Source: a virus. Taken from it: a stretch of 48,393 bases of DNA. The stretch is taken from positions 1 to 48,393 of IMG/VR virus record IMGVR_UViG_3300032770_001059; one strand, 5' to 3'. How positions within the stretch are numbered: the stretch's first letter is position 1; every line of letters starts with the position of its first letter. A program made the position numbers and the translations under genes. Of the stretch, positions 10,301 to 15,471 are shown piece by piece. The notes below the pieces were generated by a model that ran no database searches, had not been told where the DNA came from, and saw nothing but the letters and a program-made list of their open reading frames with translations.

Positions 10301-12279
10301 CCGAACTGCGCCGCCTGATTCTTGATGGCTTGCCGATATGGGTCACCAGCGCCAGCCGCATAAACGCGTTGCGTGGACATCACGCGCGAGTTGCCGCCCA
10401 GGACAATTCCGTCCTTGGAGACAACAGGCGGACCATTCACCGCGTCGGGATTCGTGTTCACCGTGTACGCAGGGTCATAGTGCTGTGACTGTTGAATGAC
10501 GCGGTTCTGCGCTTCGGGCTGAGTGTGGTAGGCGCGCTCTTGAACACCCGGAGGATAGTTAGGGTTCGGCGCGAACGTCTGCGGATTGTGCGAGGGAGTG
10601 AGGTGATCAGCCTCGACGATCTTGTATTTGGCCGCGAGCGAAGAGGAGGGCGTCTTGACGGCAGTGTCGCCGCCGTACATGCCCGGAATCGCAGCGCCTT
10701 TGCCGAACTGTTCGTCCTGCTTGCCCGTGTTCACCAGCGGGGTGCGGGGTGCGGGGGTGGGTGCGGGTGCGGGGGTGGGTGTGGGGGTGGCTCCGGTTTG
10801 GAATTCACCTTCTTTACTTACCGTGGGTTTACTTTCTGGCTGCTGCTCTAAACCAGGTGCAGGTGCAGGAGCTTGCTGCGGGATCGCGGGCGCTTGTGCT
10901 TCAGGCTTCGGTGCGACAGCGGGTGCAGATTGCGGCTGTGCCGGCTCCTCAGGTTGCTGGGCGACGATAGGCTGCGGTGCTTGTTCCTGCGTACCAGGTA
11001 GCGCGAGATTGCGTTGTGGGGAAGGCTGCTGCTCAGTGGCCGGCTGCTCCGCCGCGCGAGACCGGGTGAACCGCTCCGTGATGCGGTTCCACAAGTCTGC
11101 GAGCCGTTGACGAATCGCGCCCTGCGCCTGTACCGGGGTCGGAGCAGCTTGGTCGGGGAATACACCAGCGTTGCGTAATGTGCCCCACGCCTGATTCAGT
11201 TGCGAAGCCTGTTCCGCCGTGTTCGGGTTGACGTCAGGGTGAACCTTCGCCACCGCCTGTTTGTAGGCAGATGTGGCTTGGTCGAGAGTCGCGTTCTGCG
11301 GAAGATCGACACCGACGCTCTGGAGAATGGCGCGGAAGTCAGCGACGTGCTGCGCGAGTTCGGCTGCTTCGGGTGACACAACCCCCGCACCCTCAGCTGA
11401 TCCGCTGCTTCCACGGAACGCGCTGCGGAGGAATGGCAGCAACAGCGCAGCGTTCGAGATGAGTTCGGCTGTGTCGGGGTCTGCGCCCAACTTCTGCGCG
11501 CCTTTCTGGATGGCCGGTTGAGCAATAGCGTAAGGAGCAACCGATGGGAGGAACGCGGGGTCCATCATTGCGACGGGCGCGGCAGTTTCCATCGCGCCAG
11601 AAATGGCTTCGTTCGCACCGCGGATAGCTTGCTTCTTGTTTACCTGTCGGCTCGGCGCACTGCTTGTGATTCCCGGCCCGCCGAGCATATCGCCCAAGGC
11701 ATCCAACGCGCCGCTCTGTTGCAGTTCACCGATCCCATGAGCCGCTTTCACGGGGCCAACTGTGATTGCGGCGCCGGGAATGAAGGGCTCCGCACTTTCG
11801 GGCACGCCTGAAGCCGTGCCCGGAGCGCCCATCTTTTGCAGGATTCGCCCAGGCAGTGTTGCGCCCGTGCCGTGCTTGATGTCGCCTTCCAAGTCCTCCA
11901 GCCAAGCCAAAGGCCCGGAGCGAGCAGAGATCGTGGCATCGGCAGTCGGTTGCGTCGGCTTCGCCGTGGGGGTCGGAGCCGTGGTCGGCGCTGGCGTCGG
12001 TGTGGGCTGTCCCCACAGCGCGTGCTCGCCGCCGGGAAAAGTGTCGGGACTTGGCTGTTGCTGCTGTGCGGTCGGAGCGGACGTTCCGGCCGGCGCGCCG
12101 CCGAACTTCATATCCCACAGTGTCGCCTTCGTCTCGCGAGGCAGGTTCAGCCCATCGAAGCGCTGTTTGAAGTCAGACTGGTTCTGTGCTTGGTGAAACG
12201 CATCCCATGCGTCAGCTTTGACGCTGTTGGGAGCGTCCACCCCGTCCAGAACACCCTTCAGATCCTGCGGCTCCGCCAT
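1336..12279 (-). CDS. Giant polyvalent protein: J domain, DdrB/ParB-like, N6-methylase, strawberry-notch helicase
   Basis: A single frame of 3647 codons, 22% of the window. Order of regions: Pro/Gln-rich N-terminus (about 60-130); a J domain near 305-370 with the HPD motif at H347; a Pro/Ala-rich linker (about 400-530); a ParB/DdrB-like domain (about 550-700, GGNSR near 630); an N6-adenine methylase with EPTAGNG (about 1245) and catalytic NPPF at 1306-1309; a disordered linker (about 1430-1560); a superfamily 2 helicase of the strawberry-notch type with Walker A TGIGKG (K1652), DESH (1771-1774) and motif VI GRIHRTGQ (2183-2190); then a long C-terminus with amphipathic helices typical of large polyvalent protein-associated domains. 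Such proteins (phage P1 DarB/DdrB are relatives in concept) are packaged in the capsid and injected to protect or process DNA. GGAG lies 7 nt before the ATG, 13 nt after the previous stop. The domain calls are strong for the methylase and helicase, good for the J domain, moderate for ParB, weak for the C-terminus. A second gene is nested in the 1430-1560 linker. Confidence 0.93.
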   Translation of the reverse strand: MAEPQDLKGVLDGVDAPNSVKADAWDAFHQAQNQSDFKQRFDGLNLPRETKATLWDMKFGGAPAGTSAPTAQQQQPSPDTFPGGEHALWGQPTPTPAPTTAPTPTAKPTQPTADATISARSGPLAWLEDLEGDIKHGTGATLPGRILQKMGAPGTASGVPESAEPFIPGAAITVGPVKAAHGIGELQQSGALDALGDMLGGPGITSSAPSRQVNKKQAIRGANEAISGAMETAAPVAMMDPAFLPSVAPYAIAQPAIQKGAQKLGADPDTAELISNAALLLPFLRSAFRGSSGSAEGAGVVSPEAAELAQHVADFRAILQSVGVDLPQNATLDQATSAYKQAVAKVHPDVNPNTAEQASQLNQAWGTLRNAGVFPDQAAPTPVQAQGAIRQRLADLWNRITERFTRSRAAEQPATEQQPSPQRNLALPGTQEQAPQPIVAQQPEEPAQPQSAPAVAPKPEAQAPAIPQQAPAPAPGLEQQPESKPTVSKEGEFQTGATPTPTPAPAPTPAPRTPLVNTGKQDEQFGKGAAIPGMYGGDTAVKTPSSSLAAKYKIVEADHLTPSHNPQTFAPNPNYPPGVQERAYHTQPEAQNRVIQQSQHYDPAYTVNTNPDAVNGPPVVSKDGIVLGGNSRVMSTQRVYAAGAGDPYRQAIKNQAAQFGLDPKAVDKFKNPVLVRELNDSPSTLEQARRLGSELNKSMTGALGVSERAVSAGKNISPDTLRAIGGWVDDLGGEGSLRDVMRDHGHDIIKLLTQDGVITERERPQFVDSSNGGLSAEGKTFVERAVRGLVVNDPVLMDKTPSSILNKLDGSLTDLVTLAGRNDEYNIVPIVRAALADHADIAERGSNVETHLAQAGFFAQRNPAVDAVVRKLAEPTRDARKAFRKFAHDAAMDTPDQGFLMMGEKPSAVAAFNGAFGTDLSESDFTNSLKRAMGQEAGPVSTDVQQPQQPDQTEEKPKPVKFSPGAGVHREPPKPEGGYLVKKGAGTPWDKGWKVLDKEGRVVARRKTQEEANQAAEDLRAGKAPSGRNLEVQPKPTGVQFTPDLVGKRIFVTPKYGSPFYGEVTYVSHDQQGHPMLTVRSEPDGHIELVSADEAEIELAPKAKAKPDSVSGRSDVVSGKSETQPQPKQPTLSAYFLRKIMDGEMPADNNALKKMVEEFDGKAPEPARMKEAQEALEVAIVHRARDIVASGSDTKGTFDDLLKLYESQPNLNVRTSTSIENQAYSTPAPLAFLADKAAGIDKNTTVYEPTAGNGMLLIAADPSKVTANELNPGRAEALKEQGFKTTEGDALKADVKAKSVDAVVTNPPFGSVKDDDGKATKVRVDGYKIGQIDQLIAARALDAMKDDGRACLILGANRVPGGQSTDDSIFFNWLYSHYHVSSHFELDGKLYGRQGAAWPVRVITIDGRQESSAIAPPVGSIPRVGTWEEAYEQFDKGLAPASDTSGVRRPDSSVQRPEADDAGVVRVGSGGSSKGTDRPEPAASQDHPNQQPGAPAGPKRHSVPRQPEGLAGGDSSLRPDADVPRSDQLPEGAKPDSGEKRTPKPGTDNGSPTGLTSEDNQLQVGYTPTSGKKDVGVLIPINMKQPLQQAMRSLEDAVGDLDKFVADQLGYDSLDELHDAFMGLQVDAIAAAIHQIQNGKAVIIADQTGIGKGRQAAALIRWAAKQGDIPVFVTKKPELFSDMYGDLADIGSHDIKPLIVNSEAAITLPDGRKAYTNKPSTHRETLKSIAATGKLPSGRNAMFVTYSQVNQANTQQEVLRAVAPHAIFILDESHNAGGESNTGEYMQQTMAGAKGVTYLSATYAKRPDNMPLYFKTDIGDAIGDGGTLIQAMKDGGLPLQTVVSNNLVKAGQMFRRERSYAGVSMVTKVDTEHRAEHARLANATTEALRAIVEADHAFHETYVAEAQAQARRENKATKIQGGGNQAEKNVGHTEFSSVVHNFVRQMLLGIKADSGAEEAIAAIRRGEKPIVALDNTMGSFLSAYVNEHRTIHDGEELELGPDGKLGNHMRDGDPLENFDYRTVLSRALDRTRYLVIKDRHGDKSTQHVPLSDLDPETRKAYDRAQRIIDKLQINIPVSPIDWIRHRIEEAGYSVAEITGRNLAVDYSDPENPRLAHVPIQEQRDKVETTRRFNDGRLDSLVLNVAGSTGISLHASEKFADQRPRHMFVLQPAQDINTFMQMLGRIHRTGQVRLPSYTILNVDLPAEKRPTALLSKKMKSLNANTSSNTESATSVKAADMMNKYGDQIIGNYLNDNPQLANMLNLDGLQDNGEPAPDIARTATGRLAILPVKVQEAFYRDVEQQYNDYIAYLDATNQNELEPKTFDFDAQELRSDVLSDGTNPDSPFGEDAIYGEYSIKAQGKPLTPEEVTESINTHLDGKTPPKHAQELISTLDGQFADFKRSMDPNSPALVNADAIAQRARAFIRDHEIGSTLRIEINGDTFSAAVTNIRSTHKGNGNPYAMSKINVQLAVAGPMRHIAVPATQLERIQVASLYEKAPNIFKLARTDTRETAKIITGNLLAAYGELHETRGTIINFTKQDGTTEQGILLPKKFDFKQNTKGDYRLRDAAHAVKFLKSSVNPRIEDIGISSRDQNVRVINDGGKLFVVTPKAKARGGKYFLDHGITDLTGDFVSQGNTMRAAIPAGKEKQVLEQVMKKSALYASPTMADEAKGMAPAEKGAAKPKPSSTEAGTTLRGSLFGVDVAAQYGARALSGLSKQDLAPTLAKLRGNLGTALTEMRHLVTPRADVPEPTLTSVMTLTGEKAKRAFLLDQALGAAEKAFDKLPRDQQVKFVDRMKAGADQPTSELRDLAKFMADTDEDTYMRVVEAQVRSLGPKEQELWNGLSREEKAAFVHNLEKFRSATKEAEKGERPTKRSVATQIADSILSYKRNHYRVMWKELPKGVDEEGNLIEPEESEQTTGNRVAPGAPKGRRPLQGSKGFMKQSTLASMSEGVERGGVPWEWNPVTMFKRAQADAERYITAQNMWWDAKDQGARIFVPRRKGVRPPDGFSKIENDRIGNVRFMAASGEGYVDAGDWYLRNDYARLMNNYLSDDWIRKYAIGRGVLATKNTLTQWRLGFSLFHAVTETVSGIGSELGLGAREVVHGLRGNGLPWISRGAVDMATALASPVTRFQLGRDVMAYVRDSKSFLQTKRGQKFARQYPLVQQYVDDMFHGGMRLDLHPDERTNAVAQFNQAWVNRDWGTNPLGTAFKTLWHGGRAALQYSFKPLFEVYIPMLKVGSFFKEHAFNLADYAPEIAAGKMTRDEVARKSVDSVEDLFGQVNWDKFFWNSTFKTGNQILFRAAQWAAGNYRLTKNALFGQAREIGNSAAYAYSRFNPKFEPPAGSTWVPRLHPDFAKILGLFMAWTAGNAILQYLTTGERPKDAYDLFAARIGGTDIHGKPRRVTVPAVVMKDAMSLYFHGIGSYLSAKTSDLVSGLWDVMRNRDFNNDMVHNPDDSWWVQRWQDAKHGIGTPISIQSILRGWKQGEGVKAGLGEAGLGPPPRGFDWTRAERKAYESLKAHRGPRTPEEVEEADDYITRRESGQLEGKEAARARVADRQGFLKHTFANHEITFSEALPIWNVMSAEEKQQNRAALVQKFNAEVRRVSPDKRQALRQKLYDAINPSKGSSIPAFLRGRSAATQPMV
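7614..7988 (-). CDS. Overprinted 124-aa gene nested inside the giant polyvalent gene
   Basis: The frame lies on the same strand as the giant gene, offset by one base, over the codons for residues about 1431-1556. Its product has ordinary globular composition (for example RELYELVLVDRLKELID, then NDIAYLVNPKDWPG), while the host frame here reads as a Pro/Gly/Ser/Asp-rich disordered linker. By hand count about 75% of nested codons end in G or C, against about 36% in the host frame over the same bases, so the codon bias of real coding sequence sits in the nested frame. The ATG is preceded by GGGAAGAAG, a fair ribosome site with 5-6 nt spacing. The host frame also seems preserved: all 12 T-ending nested codons avoid a following codon that would create a host-frame stop. 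There is no membrane segment or known domain. It could be an accessory partner of the methylase-helicase. Function unknown. Confidence 0.7.
   Translation of the reverse strand: MSNLIKVWRPPLTHPGFVGLTVPYSGRKPMTRELYELVLVDRLKELIDQNPQQAKIILTSSPEHLPDLNDIAYLVNPKDWPGAILACGQMQMCLDRINFQKGQNLTLEKSELPSLEQITEALPG
10739..10796 (+). repeat. G-rich simple repeat with quadruplex potential
   Basis: The + strand has many runs of three to five G separated by T, C or TGC, which satisfies the usual G-quadruplex pattern. On the - strand it encodes the Pro/Thr/Ala repeat of the giant protein (PTPTPAPAPTPAP). The G-rich strand is the template for that gene, so any quadruplex would form in DNA rather than in the mRNA. 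It may simply reflect codon choice in a Pro-rich linker. Confidence 0.6.
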
Positions 12280-12292
12280 TCATTAGCTCCGC

Positions 12293-13699
12293 TTACTTTC
12301 CGAGGGGAAGGAGGCTTTTCTTCCCCTTGGGTTGACGATAGGGATTGCCGTTGTCGCGCGGGTACGGATTAGGCTGATCGTTGCCGTGCGCGGGAACTAA
12401 ATTGGGAGTGCCCGATGTCTTGCTTAAATCGGGAGGGGTTTCGCCAGCCGCAAGGTAGCGATTGAAGCGCGCGTCCTCGATATTGTTTTGCAGTTGCTCG
12501 TACTGGTCGGGCGACAACACCGTGCCGTCCGAGGCCTCGTACATCCCTGACTGCTTATTGAGGACGTACTTCTGCTGGAGCTTCCGCGTGTCGTCCTGGT
12601 ACTTGCCCTCAATCTCGGCACGCTGATTCGGGCTCAGACCGGCATCGTTACGTCCGCCAGCATTCGCGGCAGACTTGGCGCGCCAGAAGTCCTGAATCGA
12701 GTTGTGACCTTTGTTCGACGGGTCACCGCGCCATTCCTCGTACTCGGTGGGCTGACGCGGTTCATGCGAGGAAGGCCCGACAAAGATGTCGTAGCGGCCG
12801 GTGTCCGGGTTGAACTGGTACACGCCCTTGCCGGTTTGAACTGTGTGCGGAGTCGCACCAGCGCCGCCGCCCGCGGGAGTCTTTGCCTTCGCATCCGTCT
12901 CAGCCTTGAGCGCCGACCGGAGCTGCAACACGTTCGGATCGATGTTCGGGTCACGCCCGTTGTCGAACGCGTCCTGTGTCGCCAGGTCGAGTTGCTGCTG
13001 CGTGCTGAGATTCCCGCGTTGCTGCGCGAGAGCGTTGTACGCCTTCCCGCGCTGTAGGAAGTAGGGAACCTGCGCCTGATGCAAGGCCGACTCGCTCTGC
13101 GCGGCTTGCGTCTGCGCCTGGGTCTGCTCGATCTTCGCTTCCTCGGCCTGTACTTCGCGCTGCTGTGCCGCACGAATGAGCGGCATCTCCTTCGCAGCTT
13201 TCCAGCCAAGGCCAAACGCACTCGGACGATCCGGCCCGTTGTGCGCGTCGAGCGCTCCGCCCGCGATGGCATCTGACCCGCCCTGCACTCCGGCCGCGAT
13301 GACTTGCATCAGCGAGCCGAGCTTCGTGAGGCCGCTATTCGGACTGACAGGCTTCACATTGCCGTACTGGTCGGTGGTCGCATCCTTAAATGTCGGCTTG
13401 ACGACGGTTGGCAGATTCGCCCTCGGCGTGCTCACGAGTTGCGGCCCACCGCCCGAGGTGGTGACGGTCGGCGGTCCAACCTCGGCGGGCTCAGGGCCGG
13501 CGACACCGGGAGGAAGCTGCCCCTGTCCGGGGCCCACTGAAACGGCAGTCGGAGGGGTGTTCACCATCGCCGGCCCAGGCTGCTTCGAGAGCGCAGCATT
13601 CGCCGCGTTCATCGCATCAACCGGCGAGTTGTAGAACGTGGTATTGCCGGAGGGGTCCTGAAGGCCAGTCTTTGTGAGGTTGTCGAAGAAGTGTCCCAT
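12293..13699 (-). CDS. Large low-complexity virion protein (probable ejection or internal protein)
   Basis: 468 residues. The N-terminal 150 are rich in Pro, Gly and Val; the centre (about 180-280) is a long Gln/Ala/Glu-rich helical stretch (QAEEAKIEQTQAQTQAAQ) likely to form a coiled coil; the C-terminus is polar and Asn/Gln-rich and ends with a basic patch (KGKKSLLPLGK). No enzyme motif is visible. It sits directly upstream of the giant gene (13-nt gap) and downstream of two small proteins of similar composition, the usual position of internal or ejected proteins in short-tailed phages. GGAGG lies about 9 nt before the ATG. Role inferred from position only. Confidence 0.8.
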   Translation of the reverse strand: MGHFFDNLTKTGLQDPSGNTTFYNSPVDAMNAANAALSKQPGPAMVNTPPTAVSVGPGQGQLPPGVAGPEPAEVGPPTVTTSGGGPQLVSTPRANLPTVVKPTFKDATTDQYGNVKPVSPNSGLTKLGSLMQVIAAGVQGGSDAIAGGALDAHNGPDRPSAFGLGWKAAKEMPLIRAAQQREVQAEEAKIEQTQAQTQAAQSESALHQAQVPYFLQRGKAYNALAQQRGNLSTQQQLDLATQDAFDNGRDPNIDPNVLQLRSALKAETDAKAKTPAGGGAGATPHTVQTGKGVYQFNPDTGRYDIFVGPSSHEPRQPTEYEEWRGDPSNKGHNSIQDFWRAKSAANAGGRNDAGLSPNQRAEIEGKYQDDTRKLQQKYVLNKQSGMYEASDGTVLSPDQYEQLQNNIEDARFNRYLAAGETPPDLSKTSGTPNLVPAHGNDQPNPYPRDNGNPYRQPKGKKSLLPLGK

Positions 13700-13704
13700 G
13701 TGCC

Positions 13705-14097
13705 TCAGCCTCCAAAGAATCCGCTGCGGGGTGTGTTGCCCAAGGTGAATAGTGTCGGCACCTGCATGGGCTGCGGTACGCCGTATCCATTCACGCTCGC
13801 GGGCGCCGGAGCCGAGAAATTCGTCGGCCTCGCGCTGCGGTTGATGTTCTGCCGCGACTGGTCGAGAGACTGAAAGCCGGAAGCGATGCCCGAGCCGATG
13901 CCTTGCTGCAAAGCTGATGGCGAAGTCTTGGCACCCATGCCCTTCAGGTCATCGCTCGTAAGCGTGGGGTAGTCGGTTTGGAGTTGCGCCGCCGTGCTGC
14001 CCGTTCCCGGAACCTGGGCGTTCGGGTCAACCTGTGGACTGAACAGGTTCTTTACGGCGCTCACGCCATTCGCAATGTCACTGAGCCCGCTTCCCAT
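13705..14097 (-). CDS. Small virion-associated protein
   Basis: 130 residues, Gly/Ser/Asn/Gln-rich, beginning MGSGLSDIANGVSAV and ending in a Phe/Gly tail (SGFFGG). A short N-terminal hydrophobic helix is possible; no domain recognised. A strong ribosome site (AAGGGGGTG) precedes the ATG. The stop lies 5 nt before the ATG of the 468-aa gene, so they are co-translated. Together with its neighbours on both sides it forms a set of low-complexity proteins, probably minor virion or ejection proteins. Confidence 0.72.
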   Translation of the reverse strand: MGSGLSDIANGVSAVKNLFSPQVDPNAQVPGTGSTAAQLQTDYPTLTSDDLKGMGAKTSPSALQQGIGSGIASGFQSLDQSRQNINRSARPTNFSAPAPASVNGYGVPQPMQVPTLFTLGNTPRSGFFGG

Positions 14098-14108
14098 GGT
14101 TCACCCCC

Positions 14109-14651
14109 TTAGAACGGGATCTTGGAAATCACGCCGCTTGCGATGCCGCCGAACAATCCGCCGAGTCCGGGAGAAGCCAGCGGAGCGTTCATAATCGAGC
14201 TGTTGCCCTGCATCGCGCCGGAGAAGTAGCTGGCGGGGTTGGCGATCTGCTCTTGGCCGGTGAGCATCGCAGCCGCGTTGTTCTTCGCCTGCTCGTTCGC
14301 GAAGAGATTGTTAGCAAGGTTGCCGTCGAACGAGCGCGCTTCCTGCGCATTCAGGTCGTTTGTGGACTGCTCCTTCATGCCACTGGGGAGCGCACTCATT
14401 GTGCTGAACCGGCGCGCGAGCGCTGCCTTGGCCGGCGCGAACGACTGACCAGTCAAACCGCCGGTGTAGTCGGTGAGAGCGTTAAAGAAGGGCAGACCAT
14501 TGTTCATGCGCGAAGTCGCATAGGGGTCGATCTTCGCCTCTTGCGACTTCATGAAGGCGAGCTGATCTTCTGCCGCCTGTCCCTCTGCGTTCGAGAGATT
14601 GGCCTGCGCGTCGGCCGCTCGATTTTGTGCTGCGCTCGGGCCACCACCCAT
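14109..14651 (-). CDS. Ala/Gln/Asn-rich internal virion protein candidate
   Basis: 180 residues. The first half is helical and Ala/Gln-rich (NRAADAQANLSNAEGQAAED), with a central segment ALARRFSTMSALPSGM; the C-terminus is Gly-rich and hydrophobic (GLGGLFGGIASGVISKIPF). This resembles small ejected proteins of podoviruses, which have helical bodies and glycine-rich membrane-active ends. GGGAGGTGA precedes the ATG. It lies 11 nt upstream of the next small gene in the late operon. The family is not certain; the role is inferred from composition and position. Confidence 0.75.
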   Translation of the reverse strand: MGGGPSAAQNRAADAQANLSNAEGQAAEDQLAFMKSQEAKIDPYATSRMNNGLPFFNALTDYTGGLTGQSFAPAKAALARRFSTMSALPSGMKEQSTNDLNAQEARSFDGNLANNLFANEQAKNNAAAMLTGQEQIANPASYFSGAMQGNSSIMNAPLASPGLGGLFGGIASGVISKIPF

Positions 14652-14662
14652 GACTCACCTCC

Positions 14663-15094
14663 CTACACAGTCGCCACGTACCGCTCGGCGGGTTTTGCCT
14701 TCATCGCTTCCAGCCATTCCAGATAATGTGGACAGCGTTGTTCGGGAGCTTCGTTGTCGGCGATATAAACGAACACCTTGCCACCCTGCGCGCCGTTGTC
14801 GCACAGGTAGTCCCGCATCCGATCAATCAGGAGCTTTGCGCTGCGGGCATTCGTCGAGCGGAACACACCGATGTCAGGAACCATCTGCAGCGTCGAGATA
14901 CCTTCGACCTGCACCGGAGTACCGTTTTCATCGACGGTGCACTCGACAAAGACGTTGCGGTAATCGGTGAAGTTGATTTGCTGCGCCAGTTCGCGCTCCG
15001 CAAACTCGACAGCGAGCTTGTGCAGATGCGGATCGCGCGGGAAGTAGGTTCCCCCGCGCTCGACGAACATCAACTGAAATACTCTGGCCTTCAA
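14663..15094 (-). CDS. Hypothetical late protein with TTG start
   Basis: 143 residues with globular composition. It begins MKARVFQLMFVERGG and includes helical and strand-like stretches (LLIDRMRDYLCDN, GKVFVYIADNEAP). The start is TTG at 15094, overlapping the TGA stop of the upstream fibronectin-type gene (TTGA); GGGAG lies 9-10 nt before it. An ATG eight codons later is a possible alternative start. Some phage tail regions carry an acetyltransferase-like protein at this point, but I see no acetyl-CoA loop, so I leave the function open. Confidence 0.75.
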   Translation of the reverse strand: MKARVFQLMFVERGGTYFPRDPHLHKLAVEFAERELAQQINFTDYRNVFVECTVDENGTPVQVEGISTLQMVPDIGVFRSTNARSAKLLIDRMRDYLCDNGAQGGKVFVYIADNEAPEQRCPHYLEWLEAMKAKPAERYVATV

Positions 15095-15471
15095 GACGTT
15101 GCACTCCCTTGCGCCTGTACTTTGCGCGATTCAAGTCCCATGCGGTTCAGCGATGAGACGAAAATGTTGTGCTTGTGCGTATCGCTGACACTCACTTGAT
15201 AAGTCGTCAGCGCGACATCGGAAATTGAGCCTATTAGGTTGCTTTCGGTGTCGAGATAGACCCGCCATCCCGTCACGTAGTTCGCCAGCGGAAGGGTGGG
15301 CGCGTCCCACTTCACGGTGAGCGCGGCATGGGCGCCCGTCACGATGATGTTTCGCGGAGGAGCGGGCCGAGAGGCTGGTCCGCGCGCATTAAACAGATCC
15401 CCGGAACGACGCTTCGCGCGCATCGTTCCCGGAGTCTGAGGTGTTACCAAAGGCCCATAGGATGTCGGCAT
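15091..15471 (-). CDS. Fibronectin type III-domain virion protein
   Basis: 126 residues if started at the ATG at 15471, which overlaps the TAA stop of the upstream nozzle-like gene in a TAATG arrangement. Residues about 38-125 have the strand pattern of a fibronectin type III domain: a Pro-rich entry (APPRNIIVTG), LTVKWDAPTL, the conserved Tyr-containing strand GWRVYLD and a final strand with NRMG and KVQAQ. Such domains decorate phage tails and capsids and bind carbohydrate or cell surfaces weakly. The frame is open 18 codons further upstream, but the coupled start is more convincing. Likely a small tail or virion surface protein. Confidence 0.8.
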   Translation of the reverse strand: MPTSYGPLVTPQTPGTMRAKRRSGDLFNARGPASRPAPPRNIIVTGAHAALTVKWDAPTLPLANYVTGWRVYLDTESNLIGSISDVALTTYQVSVSDTHKHNIFVSSLNRMGLESRKVQAQGSATS

